Shown here piece by piece: positions 1-6,232 of a DNA stretch of 10,082 nt. This stretch comes from Chlamydiia bacterium (GTDB lineage Bacteria > Chlamydiota > Chlamydiia > Chlamydiales > FEN-1388). The position numbers and the translations under genes were made by a program. The notes under the pieces are model-generated. The model was not told where the DNA came from and made no database searches. It saw nothing but the letters and a program-made list of their open reading frames with translations. Position 1 is the stretch's first letter. The number at the start of each line of letters is the position of its first letter. Location: the NCBI GenBank assembly GCA_023269335.1, contig JAHFTM010000041.1, forward strand, positions 1 through 10,082. The letters are read 5' to 3'.

Positions 1-2
1 CC

Positions 3-563
3 TTACAACAGCTTGATAAGGAAGCATTAAAAAATGAGCAGGCAGTGGACATGTTGGCACGAGAATTTATGAAAGCATGTCTCGCATTTGATGAAAAATT
101 TTCACTGCCCGCAAATTTTGCAAAGCGTATAAGGCGAAATCACTTAGCTTCTTATGATCCATATCTCAGTATTGTTAACCTTTCCAATACACTGGTTGCA
201 ATTGATGAGCAGTTTTTCACAAAAGATGGCCTTACTATATGGGATAGTGAGTATCTTGCACTTCTTGAAAGTACCGGTGCTGTAGGAAAAAAACAGAGTA
301 CGGAGCTATCAAAAAAGCTGAGTAGCGCAGATGCAAAATGGAATAATCGATTTTGGTTTAGAGAGCAAAGTTTAGAAGGGGATGTTCATTTTTTTCAGAC
401 ACCAGCATTCCTTGGTCTAGCTGCAGTTTTATGGGAAGATGTAGTTGAGAGGAGAGCTAGGCTTACTTCTAAGAGCGTGCCATCGCCCAGCGCAAATGTT
501 CAGCTGCCCATGCAAAAGGCACTCAGTCCCAAAACATGTATTACGGCAGGACTACTACAGTAA
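3..563 (+). CDS. Hypothetical protein, C-terminal part (5' end outside window)
   Basis: I do not recognise this protein. An ATG-like internal start (GTG at 45, ATG at 51) is possible, but the frame stays open to the left edge and upstream codons read as ordinary protein (LQQLDKEALKNEQAV), and no ribosome binding site precedes 45. I therefore treat it as the 3' part of a longer gene. About 186 residues are visible. The first 150 look folded, helical and soluble, with aromatic patches (WNNRFWFREQ, FFQTPAFLGLAAVLWEDVVE). The last 35 residues are low-complexity and rich in Pro, Ser, Lys and Leu, like a disordered tail. No transmembrane segment or catalytic motif is apparent. It ends with TAA at 561-563, and I see no clear terminator directly after it. 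Coding status is fairly secure; function is unknown. Confidence 0.7.
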   Translation, partial: LQQLDKEALKNEQAVDMLAREFMKACLAFDEKFSLPANFAKRIRRNHLASYDPYLSIVNLSNTLVAIDEQFFTKDGLTIWDSEYLALLESTGAVGKKQSTELSKKLSSADAKWNNRFWFREQSLEGDVHFFQTPAFLGLAAVLWEDVVERRARLTSKSVPSPSANVQLPMQKALSPKTCITAGLLQ

Positions 564-799
564 CATACGTTTGGTTTGTCGTCTTTTTTGAAGTGAAGCA
601 GGAAGCATAGAAAATCTCATATTGCAATCGTTTGAAAATGGTCAAAAATTAATGGTGTACCGCTTAGTTTTTATGGATGCTAATTCACTTCGTAAAATGT
701 GAGTTTTTATGATAAGGTGCAACTGTTTTCAAACAATTATTAGAAGGAAAAATATGTGCCCAGAAAAAGTCCAACGGTAACGGTAACGGTACCGGTTTT

Positions 800-833
800 G
801 CTTGCCGCCTCGCTTTAAGGCGAGGCAGCAAGC
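800..833 (+). terminator. GC-rich hairpin, terminator- or attenuator-like
   Basis: Two 14-nt arms (800-813 and 820-833) pair with a single C-A mismatch around a TTTAAG loop. The stem is strong and GC-rich, but no T-run follows, so an intrinsic terminator is only one option. The stop codon of the GTG micro-ORF (816-818) lies in the loop, so the hairpin could also act in an attenuator-like way. Confidence 0.4.
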
Positions 834-889
834 TTAGAGAGATTCATATGAGCTAATACCGAGAGCAGAAGAGCTCGAAAGATCACAAG

Positions 890-916
890 TTAGCACTTAC
901 TAAAGAATAGTGCTAA
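890..916 (+). other. Short inverted repeat upstream of the 75-aa gene
   Basis: TTAGCACT (890-897) and AGTGCTAA (909-916) are a perfect 8-bp inverted pair around an 11-nt AT-rich loop, 69 bp before the start codon at 985. It could be an operator or a 5'-UTR hairpin. The sequence alone does not say which. Confidence 0.35.
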
Positions 917-984
917 TTGCTTCCAAGAAATACGCTCCTTACACTATATTTCTGGCGCCCTCAAATTTTAAAGGAGGCAAAATT

Positions 985-1212
985 ATGAGTCAAAAAAGAG
1001 AAGATCTTGTCAAACAAATCAGAGACAAGGAAAAGGAATGTGAAAAAATCAAAGAAGATTGCAAAAAATTTTACGGTGAAGGTCCTCTTACTGTCTGGAA
1101 TGGGCCCGGACATAAGAAAAAAGAAATAGAAGAAACCCGGAAAAAGGAAAAGGAATGTGATGAGGTGCTGGCTGAATTAAGGATGCAACTCAGAAAAATA
1201 CCCAAGGATTGA
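985..1212 (+). CDS. Small charged helical protein (75 aa), unknown function
   Basis: I chose ATG at 985 because AAAGGAGG lies at 970-977 with good spacing. The 75 extra bases to a GTG at 910 have no ribosome site and overlap a hairpin. The product is very rich in Lys and Glu and has no signal peptide or membrane segment. It reads as two amphipathic helices (about residues 4-27 and 44-71) joined by a Gly/Pro/Trp loop (GEGPLTVWNGPGH), so a helical hairpin or coiled coil is likely. Both helices contain R-x-KEKEC-[ED], and the DNA under it is an exact 17-nt repeat (1027-1043 and 1144-1160), which points to internal duplication. The three cysteines could bind metal or form disulfides. It is flanked by hairpins on both sides, so it is probably a single-gene transcript. 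I know no family for it. Confidence 0.7.
   Translation: MSQKREDLVKQIRDKEKECEKIKEDCKKFYGEGPLTVWNGPGHKKKEIEETRKKEKECDEVLAELRMQLRKIPKD
1027..1160 (+). repeat. 17-nt direct repeat inside the 75-aa gene
   Basis: The same 17 nt (AAGGAAAAGGAATGTGA) occur at 1027-1043 and 1144-1160, in the same reading frame, and both encode KEKEC. This suggests that the two helices arose by internal duplication, although Lys/Glu-rich coding bias makes chance similarity easier. Confidence 0.5.
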
Positions 1213-1218
1213 GTAGAT

Positions 1219-1251
1219 GGTCTCACCTGAGCGAAAGCTCAGGCTGTGACC
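1219..1251 (+). terminator. Hairpin with GAAA tetraloop after the 75-aa gene
   Basis: CCTGAGC (1226-1232) and GCTCAGG (1237-1243) pair perfectly around a GAAA tetraloop. An outer 7-nt arm (1219-1225 with 1245-1251) extends the stem with one mismatch and one bulged C. It starts 7 nt after the stop codon, so it probably ends or stabilises the transcript, although no T-run follows. Confidence 0.5.
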
Positions 1252-1264
1252 TGTAAGATGAAAA

Positions 1265-1327
1265 TACGCCTACTTCTTTGAATTGCAATACAAAATTTTT
1301 TATTGCTAAATCAAAGAGGTAGGTGTA
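1265..1327. repeat. Near-perfect 63-nt inverted repeat (long hairpin)
   Basis: The outer arms 1265-1281 and 1311-1327 pair over 17 bp, two of them G-T wobbles. After one A-A mismatch and one bulged T, inner arms (1283-1290 with 1301-1309) add about 8 bp around the loop CAAAATTTTT. The stem of about 25 bp is longer than a usual intrinsic terminator. It may be a bidirectional terminator, a tiny palindromic element or a structured RNA. Confidence 0.6.
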
Positions 1328-1330
1328 CCT

Positions 1331-1375
1331 TGTTCACGAAGCATCAGTGGATGCTTTTGAACACTTTATTTTTGT
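1331..1375 (+). terminator. Hairpin followed by T-rich tract
   Basis: TGTTCA (1331-1336) pairs with TGAACA (1358-1363), and AAGCATC (1339-1345) with GATGCTT (1350-1356) around an AGTG loop. The T-rich stretch TTTATTTTT follows at once, which is the form of an intrinsic terminator. It lies only about 20 bp before the next start codon, so it could instead be a 5'-UTR structure controlling that gene. Confidence 0.5.
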
Positions 1376-1384
1376 AGGTGATCT

Positions 1385-1720
1385 ATGAAGTTGAAACTCA
1401 AAAGTTCTATCTTATTGTTAGCTACCGTAGCAGCCATTTCAGGCTCTCTTATTGCAACTGCAACAAGAGTTGAAGGGCAGAAAATTTATGTGAAACCTGA
1501 ACAAGTTCGAATTCACAAAGAATGCATTGCAGTAAAATTGCCTGAAGGCATATTTGGAACCATGAATCTTGCAAAAGATGCGCAAGGTTATTATGTTCTA
1601 AGCGATGATTTACTAAGAGATAAGGTAGAAGCATGGCGATGTTTCGAGTGTGGGTTTACTACATCTTCATCGAAGCTACTTAGCCAGCACATGAAAGACA
1701 AACATCCTAACGCAAGATAG
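1385..1720 (+). CDS. Predicted secreted protein with C2H2 zinc finger
   Basis: The 111-residue product starts at ATG 1385, with TAGGTG a few bases upstream. The N-terminus has a typical export signal: basic residues 2-6, a hydrophobic core at about 8-24 and a possible signal-peptidase site after Ala26 (A-T-A). The C-terminus carries C86-x2-C89-x12-H102-x4-H107, the spacing of a classical C2H2 zinc finger, including the aromatic residue after the second Cys and a Leu before the His pair. Such fingers bind DNA, RNA or protein in eukaryotes and are uncommon in exported bacterial proteins. The middle (residues 33-80) is a small predicted beta-rich segment that I do not recognise. A host-directed role is inferred from export plus a eukaryote-like module. 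A metal-binding periplasmic protein is the main alternative. Confidence 0.7.
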   Translation: MKLKLKSSILLLATVAAISGSLIATATRVEGQKIYVKPEQVRIHKECIAVKLPEGIFGTMNLAKDAQGYYVLSDDLLRDKVEAWRCFECGFTTSSSKLLSQHMKDKHPNAR

Positions 1721-1722
1721 GA

Positions 1723-1749
1723 AGTGGCTCAGCCGCTGCCATTTTTTAT
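1723..1749 (+). terminator. Short stem-loop with T6 run
   Basis: After the stop of the zinc-finger gene, GTGGC and GCCGC pair (one G-T wobble) around a small loop, and a T6 run follows at about 1743-1748. An alternative fold pairs TGGC with GCCA directly before the T-run. The stem is short, so termination is probably partial and the next gene at 1762 may still be read through. Confidence 0.4.
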
Positions 1750-1761
1750 AAAGAACGCTGT

Positions 1762-2646
1762 ATGCATCGATACAAATTCTTGTTAGCACTTTTAGCTATC
1801 GTTGGTATTTGCTTTGCCATACAGCGATCTTTTTTATCTTACGAACCCTCGAAGCTCGCATTGATCCCATCTGAAGATCGGCAATTTTTTCTCAAACATT
1901 TCCGCAGAATACTCACTTCTGATCTAGGCTTCACTATCGTTGGTGCAAAGCCTTTATCACTTGAAGAATTTTCAGATTACGAACTTGACTTGGATCCGAA
2001 AAAAAAGCAAAAACTCATTCAGTATTTAAAACTGGTTTTTAGAAATTCTACAAGATTTTCGCTGCGCGTTTTGGATGATGATGAAAACCCTCACGCGGTA
2101 TTTTTAATCGACAAGCAAGCGTTTCTCAAGCTCAACGAAGACCCTGATAAAAAGCTCATTTTTGAAACCGACAACATCGGAAAATTATTTGGCTATGGTG
2201 AAGGCAACGCACGCTTTTACTTACGCTATATCGAGCTTGCAAAGTACCTGAGGAAACCGCCTATTGTATGGACAGTTCCTGTCACAGTTATACCACGAGG
2301 GCCTCTCACCCCACTTTGGCAAAAAATGATATTACAGCTTTACGACGTGAAGATTCCTTTTAAGGTAAAACAACCAAGACCAAATCACCAGTTTACTTCA
2401 CTTGAGGCTGAGTGGAAGTGGTTAAGCAAAATGAGGAATCCGTTCATTGAGCACGATGTCCCGCCTATGTGGATTCGATATCCCTTCTTCGTTAACAAAA
2501 AGGGAATGGAAACGAAGCGAATTTTAGAGAAATTTGAAATGTCTGCTGACACGCTGGGAGAGCTACTTCATGATGAGCAATGGTTTGACCTTGTGTTAAC
2601 AAGAATTTCAGAAAGCCATTGTTGCGATCCAGGCAAGAAGCATTAA
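1762..2646 (+). CDS. Hypothetical membrane-anchored protein
   Basis: I do not recognise this protein of 294 residues. The N-terminus (basic HRYK, then a hydrophobic stretch at about 6-20, LLALLAIVGICFAI) is a signal anchor or signal peptide, so the rest should face the periplasm or outside. The exported part is a mixed alpha/beta domain with many charged and aromatic residues. It has a Pro-rich strand region at about 168-185 (PPIVWTVPVTVIPRGPLTPL), a Trp-rich patch (EAEWKWL) and a C-terminal helical part ending with CC and KKH. No catalytic motif is visible. The start ATG 1762 has only a weak upstream purine run (AAAGAA). The next gene starts 20 bp after the stop on the same strand, so the two are probably co-transcribed. 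Confidence 0.65.
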   Translation: MHRYKFLLALLAIVGICFAIQRSFLSYEPSKLALIPSEDRQFFLKHFRRILTSDLGFTIVGAKPLSLEEFSDYELDLDPKKKQKLIQYLKLVFRNSTRFSLRVLDDDENPHAVFLIDKQAFLKLNEDPDKKLIFETDNIGKLFGYGEGNARFYLRYIELAKYLRKPPIVWTVPVTVIPRGPLTPLWQKMILQLYDVKIPFKVKQPRPNHQFTSLEAEWKWLSKMRNPFIEHDVPPMWIRYPFFVNKKGMETKRILEKFEMSADTLGELLHDEQWFDLVLTRISESHCCDPGKKH

Positions 2647-2653
2647 CTTTTAT

Positions 2654-2660
2654 AAAGGAG
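2654..2660 (+). promoter_or_regulatory. Ribosome binding site fixing a TTG start
   Basis: AAAGGAG ends 6 bp before TTG 2667 and lies in the 20-bp gap after the upstream stop. It is the main reason to use TTG 2667 rather than the earlier TTG at 2619. Confidence 0.7.
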
Positions 2661-2666
2661 TATAAT

Positions 2667-3392
2667 TTGACTACAAATAATTCGATGTTGCTGAAAATTG
2701 AAGCTGGTTGGGATGCCTTCGTAAGAGCAATTGCGCCAGAAGCCTTAAATGTCGCATGTCCTGAGCTAGGAATTTTGTTTGCATTGGGCATTGCATATAC
2801 AGATCAAAGAGCTGCACAAAACATAGAGATACTTGTTACAGAACTTCAGGCTAGCGTTGAGAACCTAGAGCTGAGATTGAATGCAATTGAAGATGGTGCT
2901 ACGGCAATGAAAATTAAACAAATCATCCTTCAAGTGGTAAAAGAAAATGCTCAAGACAAAATTAGTTTCTATGCTGGGATTATTGCTGGAGAATTATTGC
3001 ACACAAAATATGACTGGGATCAAGAGTTGCAAACTGAATTTACAAATACGATTGCACATCTCGCCAGAGCTGAACTCATATTGTTGCAAGCATTGTATGA
3101 TCATCGACGGAATGAGGCGGTTAAAATTTCTCCAAAAGGGAGTGTTTGGCTTGCCCCAAGTATCACAATTGATAACAGCACCCTAGCTTGGATTGATTCG
3201 TTAGTTAAAAAAGGGCTCATTGATGATGTGAGTTATGAGCAGATCCAATCAGGTTTTGGAAGCCCTGGTGTGTCTTCGGTTAAAAGCCGGTCTGCTGTTC
3301 GTCTATCAAGCTTCGCGCGCTCAATGATTGAGTATATGCTTGATGTTCAGACTAAGATCAGAAACAAAGACGCACCTGAATCCACTGTGTAG
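2667..3392 (+). CDS. Hypothetical soluble helical protein (TTG start)
   Basis: I place the start at TTG 2667 because AAAGGAG (2654-2660) sits 6 bp before it. Upstream in-frame TTG codons (2619) lie inside the previous gene and have no ribosome site. The product is 241 residues, soluble and mostly helical, with a long heptad-like helix at about 47-75 (AAQNIEILVTELQASVENLELRL given in part: EILVTELQASVENLELRL) that may form a coiled coil. The C-terminal 70 residues include VRLSSFARSMIEYML, which resembles the L-T-x-F-G-x-x-F ending of small winged-helix-like tails found after helical domains in some Abi-alpha (DUF4393-like) proteins. That similarity is weak and only a suggestion. It is the second gene of a pair with the membrane-anchored protein, 20 bp apart, so they may work together. 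A long dyad covers its stop codon. Confidence 0.65.
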   Translation: MTTNNSMLLKIEAGWDAFVRAIAPEALNVACPELGILFALGIAYTDQRAAQNIEILVTELQASVENLELRLNAIEDGATAMKIKQIILQVVKENAQDKISFYAGIIAGELLHTKYDWDQELQTEFTNTIAHLARAELILLQALYDHRRNEAVKISPKGSVWLAPSITIDNSTLAWIDSLVKKGLIDDVSYEQIQSGFGSPGVSSVKSRSAVRLSSFARSMIEYMLDVQTKIRNKDAPESTV

Positions 3393-3478
3393 TGCATAGT
3401 ATATCCCGATGGAATTTGTGCAGCAGCTGCCCAATTTATTTTGTGAAGCAGCTTACAAATTCCTTCTATGTACACAGT
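3384..3478. repeat. Long imperfect inverted repeat at gene end
   Basis: Three matching blocks pair in order: ACTGTGTA (3384-3391) with TACACAGT (3471-3478), CATAG (3395-3399) with CTATG (3466-3470), and GGAATTTGT (3411-3419) with ACAAATTCC (3455-3463). An inner AGCTGC/GCAGCT pair extends the stem. The outer arm includes the stop codon (3390-3392) of the gene before it. It could be a terminator-like RNA structure or a decayed palindromic element. No clear T-run follows. Confidence 0.5.
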
Positions 3479-3479
3479 A

Positions 3480-3733
3480 GGGGAAATACACTGAAAATCC
3501 AAGGTACTATAGCTTGACAACTTCACGCGATTAGAAGAATGCGCGTATGTCATGCCTGAAACTCATTACTAACAGACTTACGAATTACTTCTTTAAAAAC
3601 TACGCTCAAACACTTTCCAAATAAAGCCATAAGGCGTCACTTGTACAGTATTGAAATAGGGCCCCCCAAGGTAATTTTTTGCACTTCCTTTGCACTTGGT
3701 CCTCTAGTCAAAACAATCATTCATCCCATCCGA
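3480..3733. other. Intergenic stretch, possible decayed frame
   Basis: No complete gene is visible. The only notable open stretch is the minus-strand frame 3703-3593, listed separately. GCACTT occurs twice within 20 bp (near 3681 and 3692), and a C6 run lies near 3662-3667. I see no RNA gene or strong promoter. Confidence 0.4.
3593..3703 (-). pseudogene. Possible gene remnant (36 codons, no start)
   Basis: On the minus strand a frame runs from a TAG just upstream of 3703 to TAA at 3595-3593 without a start codon. The 36-residue translation (for example NYLGGPYFNTVQVTPYGF, then IWKVFERSF) is rich in aromatics and reads like the tail of a real globular protein rather than random sequence. It lies between a long dyad and a repeat copy, in a region that looks decayed. 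No family can be assigned, and chance is possible at this length. Confidence 0.25.
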
Positions 3734-3850
3734 ATAACTGCATAACTTAGGCGCTTAAACAACTGGTTTCGCTGTAAAATTTTGGACATTGTCTGGATTG
3801 TGAGCTATAATTATTTCTTCGATAGAAGATCAACTCATGCAGTTATGTAG
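3734..3850. repeat. Diverged copy of the dispersed palindromic repeat
   Basis: This stretch aligns end to end with 8077-8190. Shared blocks in the same order include ATAACTGCATAACTT, CGCTTAAACAAC, GAGCTAT-ATTAT, TCGAT-AAGATC and ATGCAGTTATG. The ends are inverted (CATAACTGCAT against ATGCAGTTATG), as in the better preserved copy, but the outer GGCCCC arms are degraded. It is an older relic of the same non-coding element. Confidence 0.7.
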
Positions 3851-3933
3851 ACACACCCCATACACGGCCCTATATAGCCCTACCAAACACTAAATAATAT
3901 CCAGATTTGAGGCTTTATTGATGATTTTTTCGT

Positions 3934-5118
3934 CTAATTTTTATATGCTTGCATATCATCAACTTTGTTCTTATTAATTAATTTTTCCCAATAACTGTTT
4001 CCAAATTCCGTGTCTTCACCAACTATTCCACGTTCAATGAAAAGAAGATTAATAACTGCCTTCTCCTTATCTTCTGCTTGTTCAATTTCGTTCATAGTTT
4101 TATAGATTTTTATGGTTTTCTCTGTTGCAATTCTTTCGATTTCAGTTGCTGTTTCTAAACCGAATTTATTAACAATGTCTCTTCGTTGATCGCGATATGC
4201 CATCGTAAATTCAGTGTGGCCAAAGGAAGCCATTAAATTTATATAAATAAGAGCTAAGAAAGGATTTTGATGATCTTCAAGATACATAGACTTAAGTTCG
4301 TTCATGGCAGGCACAAATCCGAGTGTAGCTGCTCCTGCAAAGTATTTATTTGCTTGTGCAGTATTGATGGAATATCCTCCTGCACCATATTTGAGGCTGA
4401 ATCCAACCATATATAATGCGGCTGGGTCGCCTCGATGAGCATCGGAGATCATTTCTGTCATTGTTTTATTCTTCCATCTTTTCATTGCCAAATCTTCTTT
4501 TTTGGAGAATTGAAATTCAAATCCTTCATCCATATTTGCATCTTTTGATAATTCAATTTTTCCTACATTTTGTATTAACGCACATATATGACCGTGTTGT
4601 TCTTTATGTAGTGCAGTGAATTCTGTAAGTATTTTTATATTTTCATGAGATGAAATATAAGTATCTGGTGATAAAATAAAGCAGTAATGATTATTTAAAA
4701 GTACATCAGCATATTTGTGGAATATCAAACATTCTTTTACTATTTTACGAATATTGTAGTTAGATGAATTTTGGAAAGTGGCGGCTGTTTCTTTGAACTC
4801 TTCAAGTTTTCTTTGAGCTTTCTTGATATTTTGTAAAGCTTCCATTTGGAAATCAGCACTGATAGGTTCATCATTCTTTAGAATATCAAGAGCTGTGCCT
4901 CTATTTTGTCTTGTTATTTCATAATGATCACGATAAGCAGCTTCCTTATCAATTATTTCTGCTAGAAATCTCTTAAACTCATGACTGTTATGTTTGTTTT
5001 CTGTGATTTTATTTTTATTGCTAGTTCTATTGAATAAAGCATATCCAATAACGGATATAGCAACAAATGACATCAGAAAAATTATATTTATAATTTTTTT
5101 CAGTACAACTGTTTTCAT
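3934..5118 (-). CDS. Membrane-anchored Sel1-repeat protein
   Basis: The product has 394 residues and starts at ATG 5118, with AAGGA about 12 nt upstream. A hydrophobic segment at 9-28 with lysines before it is a signal anchor, so the protein should project from the inner membrane or be exported. Residues 30-215 are helical and highly charged, without a recognised domain. Residues about 223-304 hold Sel1-like repeats: GDPAALYMVGFSLKYGAGG, then NKYFAGAATLGFVPAMNEL, with the usual A-x-x-G, Y-x-x-G and A-A-x-L-G positions. Sel1 repeats are protein-interaction solenoids and are common in secreted or envelope proteins of intracellular bacteria. The rest is helical. The gene begins 46 bp after the end of the U-box gene on the same strand, so the two probably share a transcript. 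Partner and exact role cannot be read from the sequence. Confidence 0.75.
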   Translation of the reverse strand: MKTVVLKKIINIIFLMSFVAISVIGYALFNRTSNKNKITENKHNSHEFKRFLAEIIDKEAAYRDHYEITRQNRGTALDILKNDEPISADFQMEALQNIKKAQRKLEEFKETAATFQNSSNYNIRKIVKECLIFHKYADVLLNNHYCFILSPDTYISSHENIKILTEFTALHKEQHGHICALIQNVGKIELSKDANMDEGFEFQFSKKEDLAMKRWKNKTMTEMISDAHRGDPAALYMVGFSLKYGAGGYSINTAQANKYFAGAATLGFVPAMNELKSMYLEDHQNPFLALIYINLMASFGHTEFTMAYRDQRRDIVNKFGLETATEIERIATEKTIKIYKTMNEIEQAEDKEKAVINLLFIERGIVGEDTEFGNSYWEKLINKNKVDDMQAYKN

Positions 5119-5164
5119 GTTATTTACAATTCCTTAATATTTTTGATAGCTTATTCCTAAAATT

Positions 5165-6232
5165 TCAACTAGAATATTTTAAACTGTGAAGAGGTTTTGG
5201 AAATAGGTGCTGGGGTCGGTTATAAAGAGGCAGATTTCTCTCGAGAGCATTAACGTTGATGCTTCCAAAGCCTCCTCGCACACCTTCTGGTTCTTCTTTG
5301 TTGCTTGCATATTTCCACCACATATAGCCTTGATCTCCTCGCCCAACAACTATTCGCTCTGTGTGGGAATTTCCGGGGTCATTTTTAATCGATCGAAATG
5401 TTTGCACATAATATTTCAGGCTATGTACAAAATCAACTCCTAACACTGTTATAGGTCGTTTTGTTAATTCAATCTCTGTGATTAATCTTGTCATTTTGCT
5501 TATAAGTACATCTGGCTCCCATGCTCCATCTTCTTTTGTAATTCGCAGAATAAAAGCTGTACGTAAGTAAAGATTGGCTCTTGATTCTATCATTCCATGA
5601 TGTAAAGGGTGTCTGTCAATTATATTGCTTTCTGCAGCAGCAGCGCGAGCAGCCAACATTTCTATACTTTCATGTGATAAACTTGGCTGTTCTAGCTCTC
5701 TAAAACTCACAAATATAGGCGTACTTTCTGGTATGCGGGCAAGGTCTTTTACTTTACTTTTATCTGTTTTCGAGCGTGCACTACTGCTTTTGCTGGAGGA
5801 GCTACTACTTGAGCTCGAACTATTGCTAGGGTTAACGGAACTACCAGAAATGGCTTTTCCTAAAGATACGTCAAGAGCTACTTTCAAGGCTTCCGCAGGA
5901 GTGAATGTCCCATTAATTTGCCTTACATCGATAATTCTTATCTGAGCTGCTGAGTTTTTATTTGCAGAGTCCGCTGGAAGTAGGGCTTTAGCAATTTCGT
6001 TTGTTGCAAGAACGACAGAAATCAGTTTTTCCTTGTCAATTCCTCTCCTGCACAATGGACAAGTAGCATCTCTTGTCAACCAATCCATAATTTCTATACG
6101 GGAGAATTTGTGTCCACAACTAGTGACCACGAGGTCCTTACGTGCTGCAAGTACTTGGAAAGCTTCAAGTGAGATTGTGCACTCGTTATTATATTCGTTG
6201 ATTGACAGTTCTTGTGGAATTGGGCTAGCCAT
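5165..6232 (-). CDS. U-box domain protein, candidate E3 ubiquitin ligase effector
   Basis: I start it at ATG 6232 (AAGGA 5 nt upstream). A TTG at 6262 would add ten residues without a ribosome site. The product has 355 residues. Residues about 13-75 form a U-box/RING-like domain: C18-T-I-S-L-E, C39-G-H41-x-F-S-R, D-W-L, C58-P-L-C61-R, then a helix. RING positions C2, C5 and C6 are lost (Ser at 21 and 44), and the CGH-x-FSR-x-x-I-x-x-WL pattern matches U-boxes, which recruit E2 ubiquitin-conjugating enzymes. A ten-Ser run (residues 138-147) with a basic flank links to a C-terminal domain (about 165-355) that I do not recognise and that may bind the substrate. Bacteria lack ubiquitin, so a role as a translocated effector inside a eukaryotic host is the best inference. 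No signal peptide is seen, which fits type III or IV secretion. The Sel1 gene follows 46 bp downstream. Confidence 0.75.
   Translation of the reverse strand: MASPIPQELSINEYNNECTISLEAFQVLAARKDLVVTSCGHKFSRIEIMDWLTRDATCPLCRRGIDKEKLISVVLATNEIAKALLPADSANKNSAAQIRIIDVRQINGTFTPAEALKVALDVSLGKAISGSSVNPSNSSSSSSSSSSKSSSARSKTDKSKVKDLARIPESTPIFVSFRELEQPSLSHESIEMLAARAAAAESNIIDRHPLHHGMIESRANLYLRTAFILRITKEDGAWEPDVLISKMTRLITEIELTKRPITVLGVDFVHSLKYYVQTFRSIKNDPGNSHTERIVVGRGDQGYMWWKYASNKEEPEGVRGGFGSINVNALERNLPLYNRPQHLFPKPLHSLKYSS

Larger units (their letters stand above)
564..984. other. Intergenic region with two hairpins and a possible leader micro-ORF
   Basis: I see no convincing full gene here. At 742-748 there is a Shine-Dalgarno-like AGAAGGA, followed by two overlapping tiny frames: ATG at 754 (MCPEKVQR, stop at 780) and GTG at 756 (20 codons ending at 818, with a TVTVTVPVLLAASL tail). 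The hexamer ACGGTA is repeated three times in tandem at 774-791. Hairpins lie at 800-833 and 890-916. A GTG frame beginning at 910 is continuous with the gene starting at 985, but it begins inside the second hairpin and lacks a ribosome site. Confidence 0.5.

Noticed and set aside
910..984. Extension of the 75-aa gene to GTG 910
   Set aside because: There is no ribosome site, the codon lies inside a hairpin, and a strong AAAGGAGG precedes ATG 985.
2619..2666. Upstream TTG start for the 241-aa gene
   Set aside because: It lies within the preceding gene without a ribosome site, whereas TTG 2667 has AAAGGAG at proper spacing.
2492..2791. Minus-strand open frame across the end of one gene and start of the next
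   Set aside because: It spans the junction of two well-supported plus-strand genes and has no ribosome site or family resemblance.
3347..3553. Minus-strand open frame over the long dyad
   Set aside because: It overlaps the end of the plus-strand gene and the inverted repeat, and its translation has no protein-like pattern.
5625..5945. Plus-strand Leu-rich open frame opposite the U-box gene
   Set aside because: Its leucine runs are the complement of the serine codons and its alanines mirror the Ala-rich helix, so it is a shadow.
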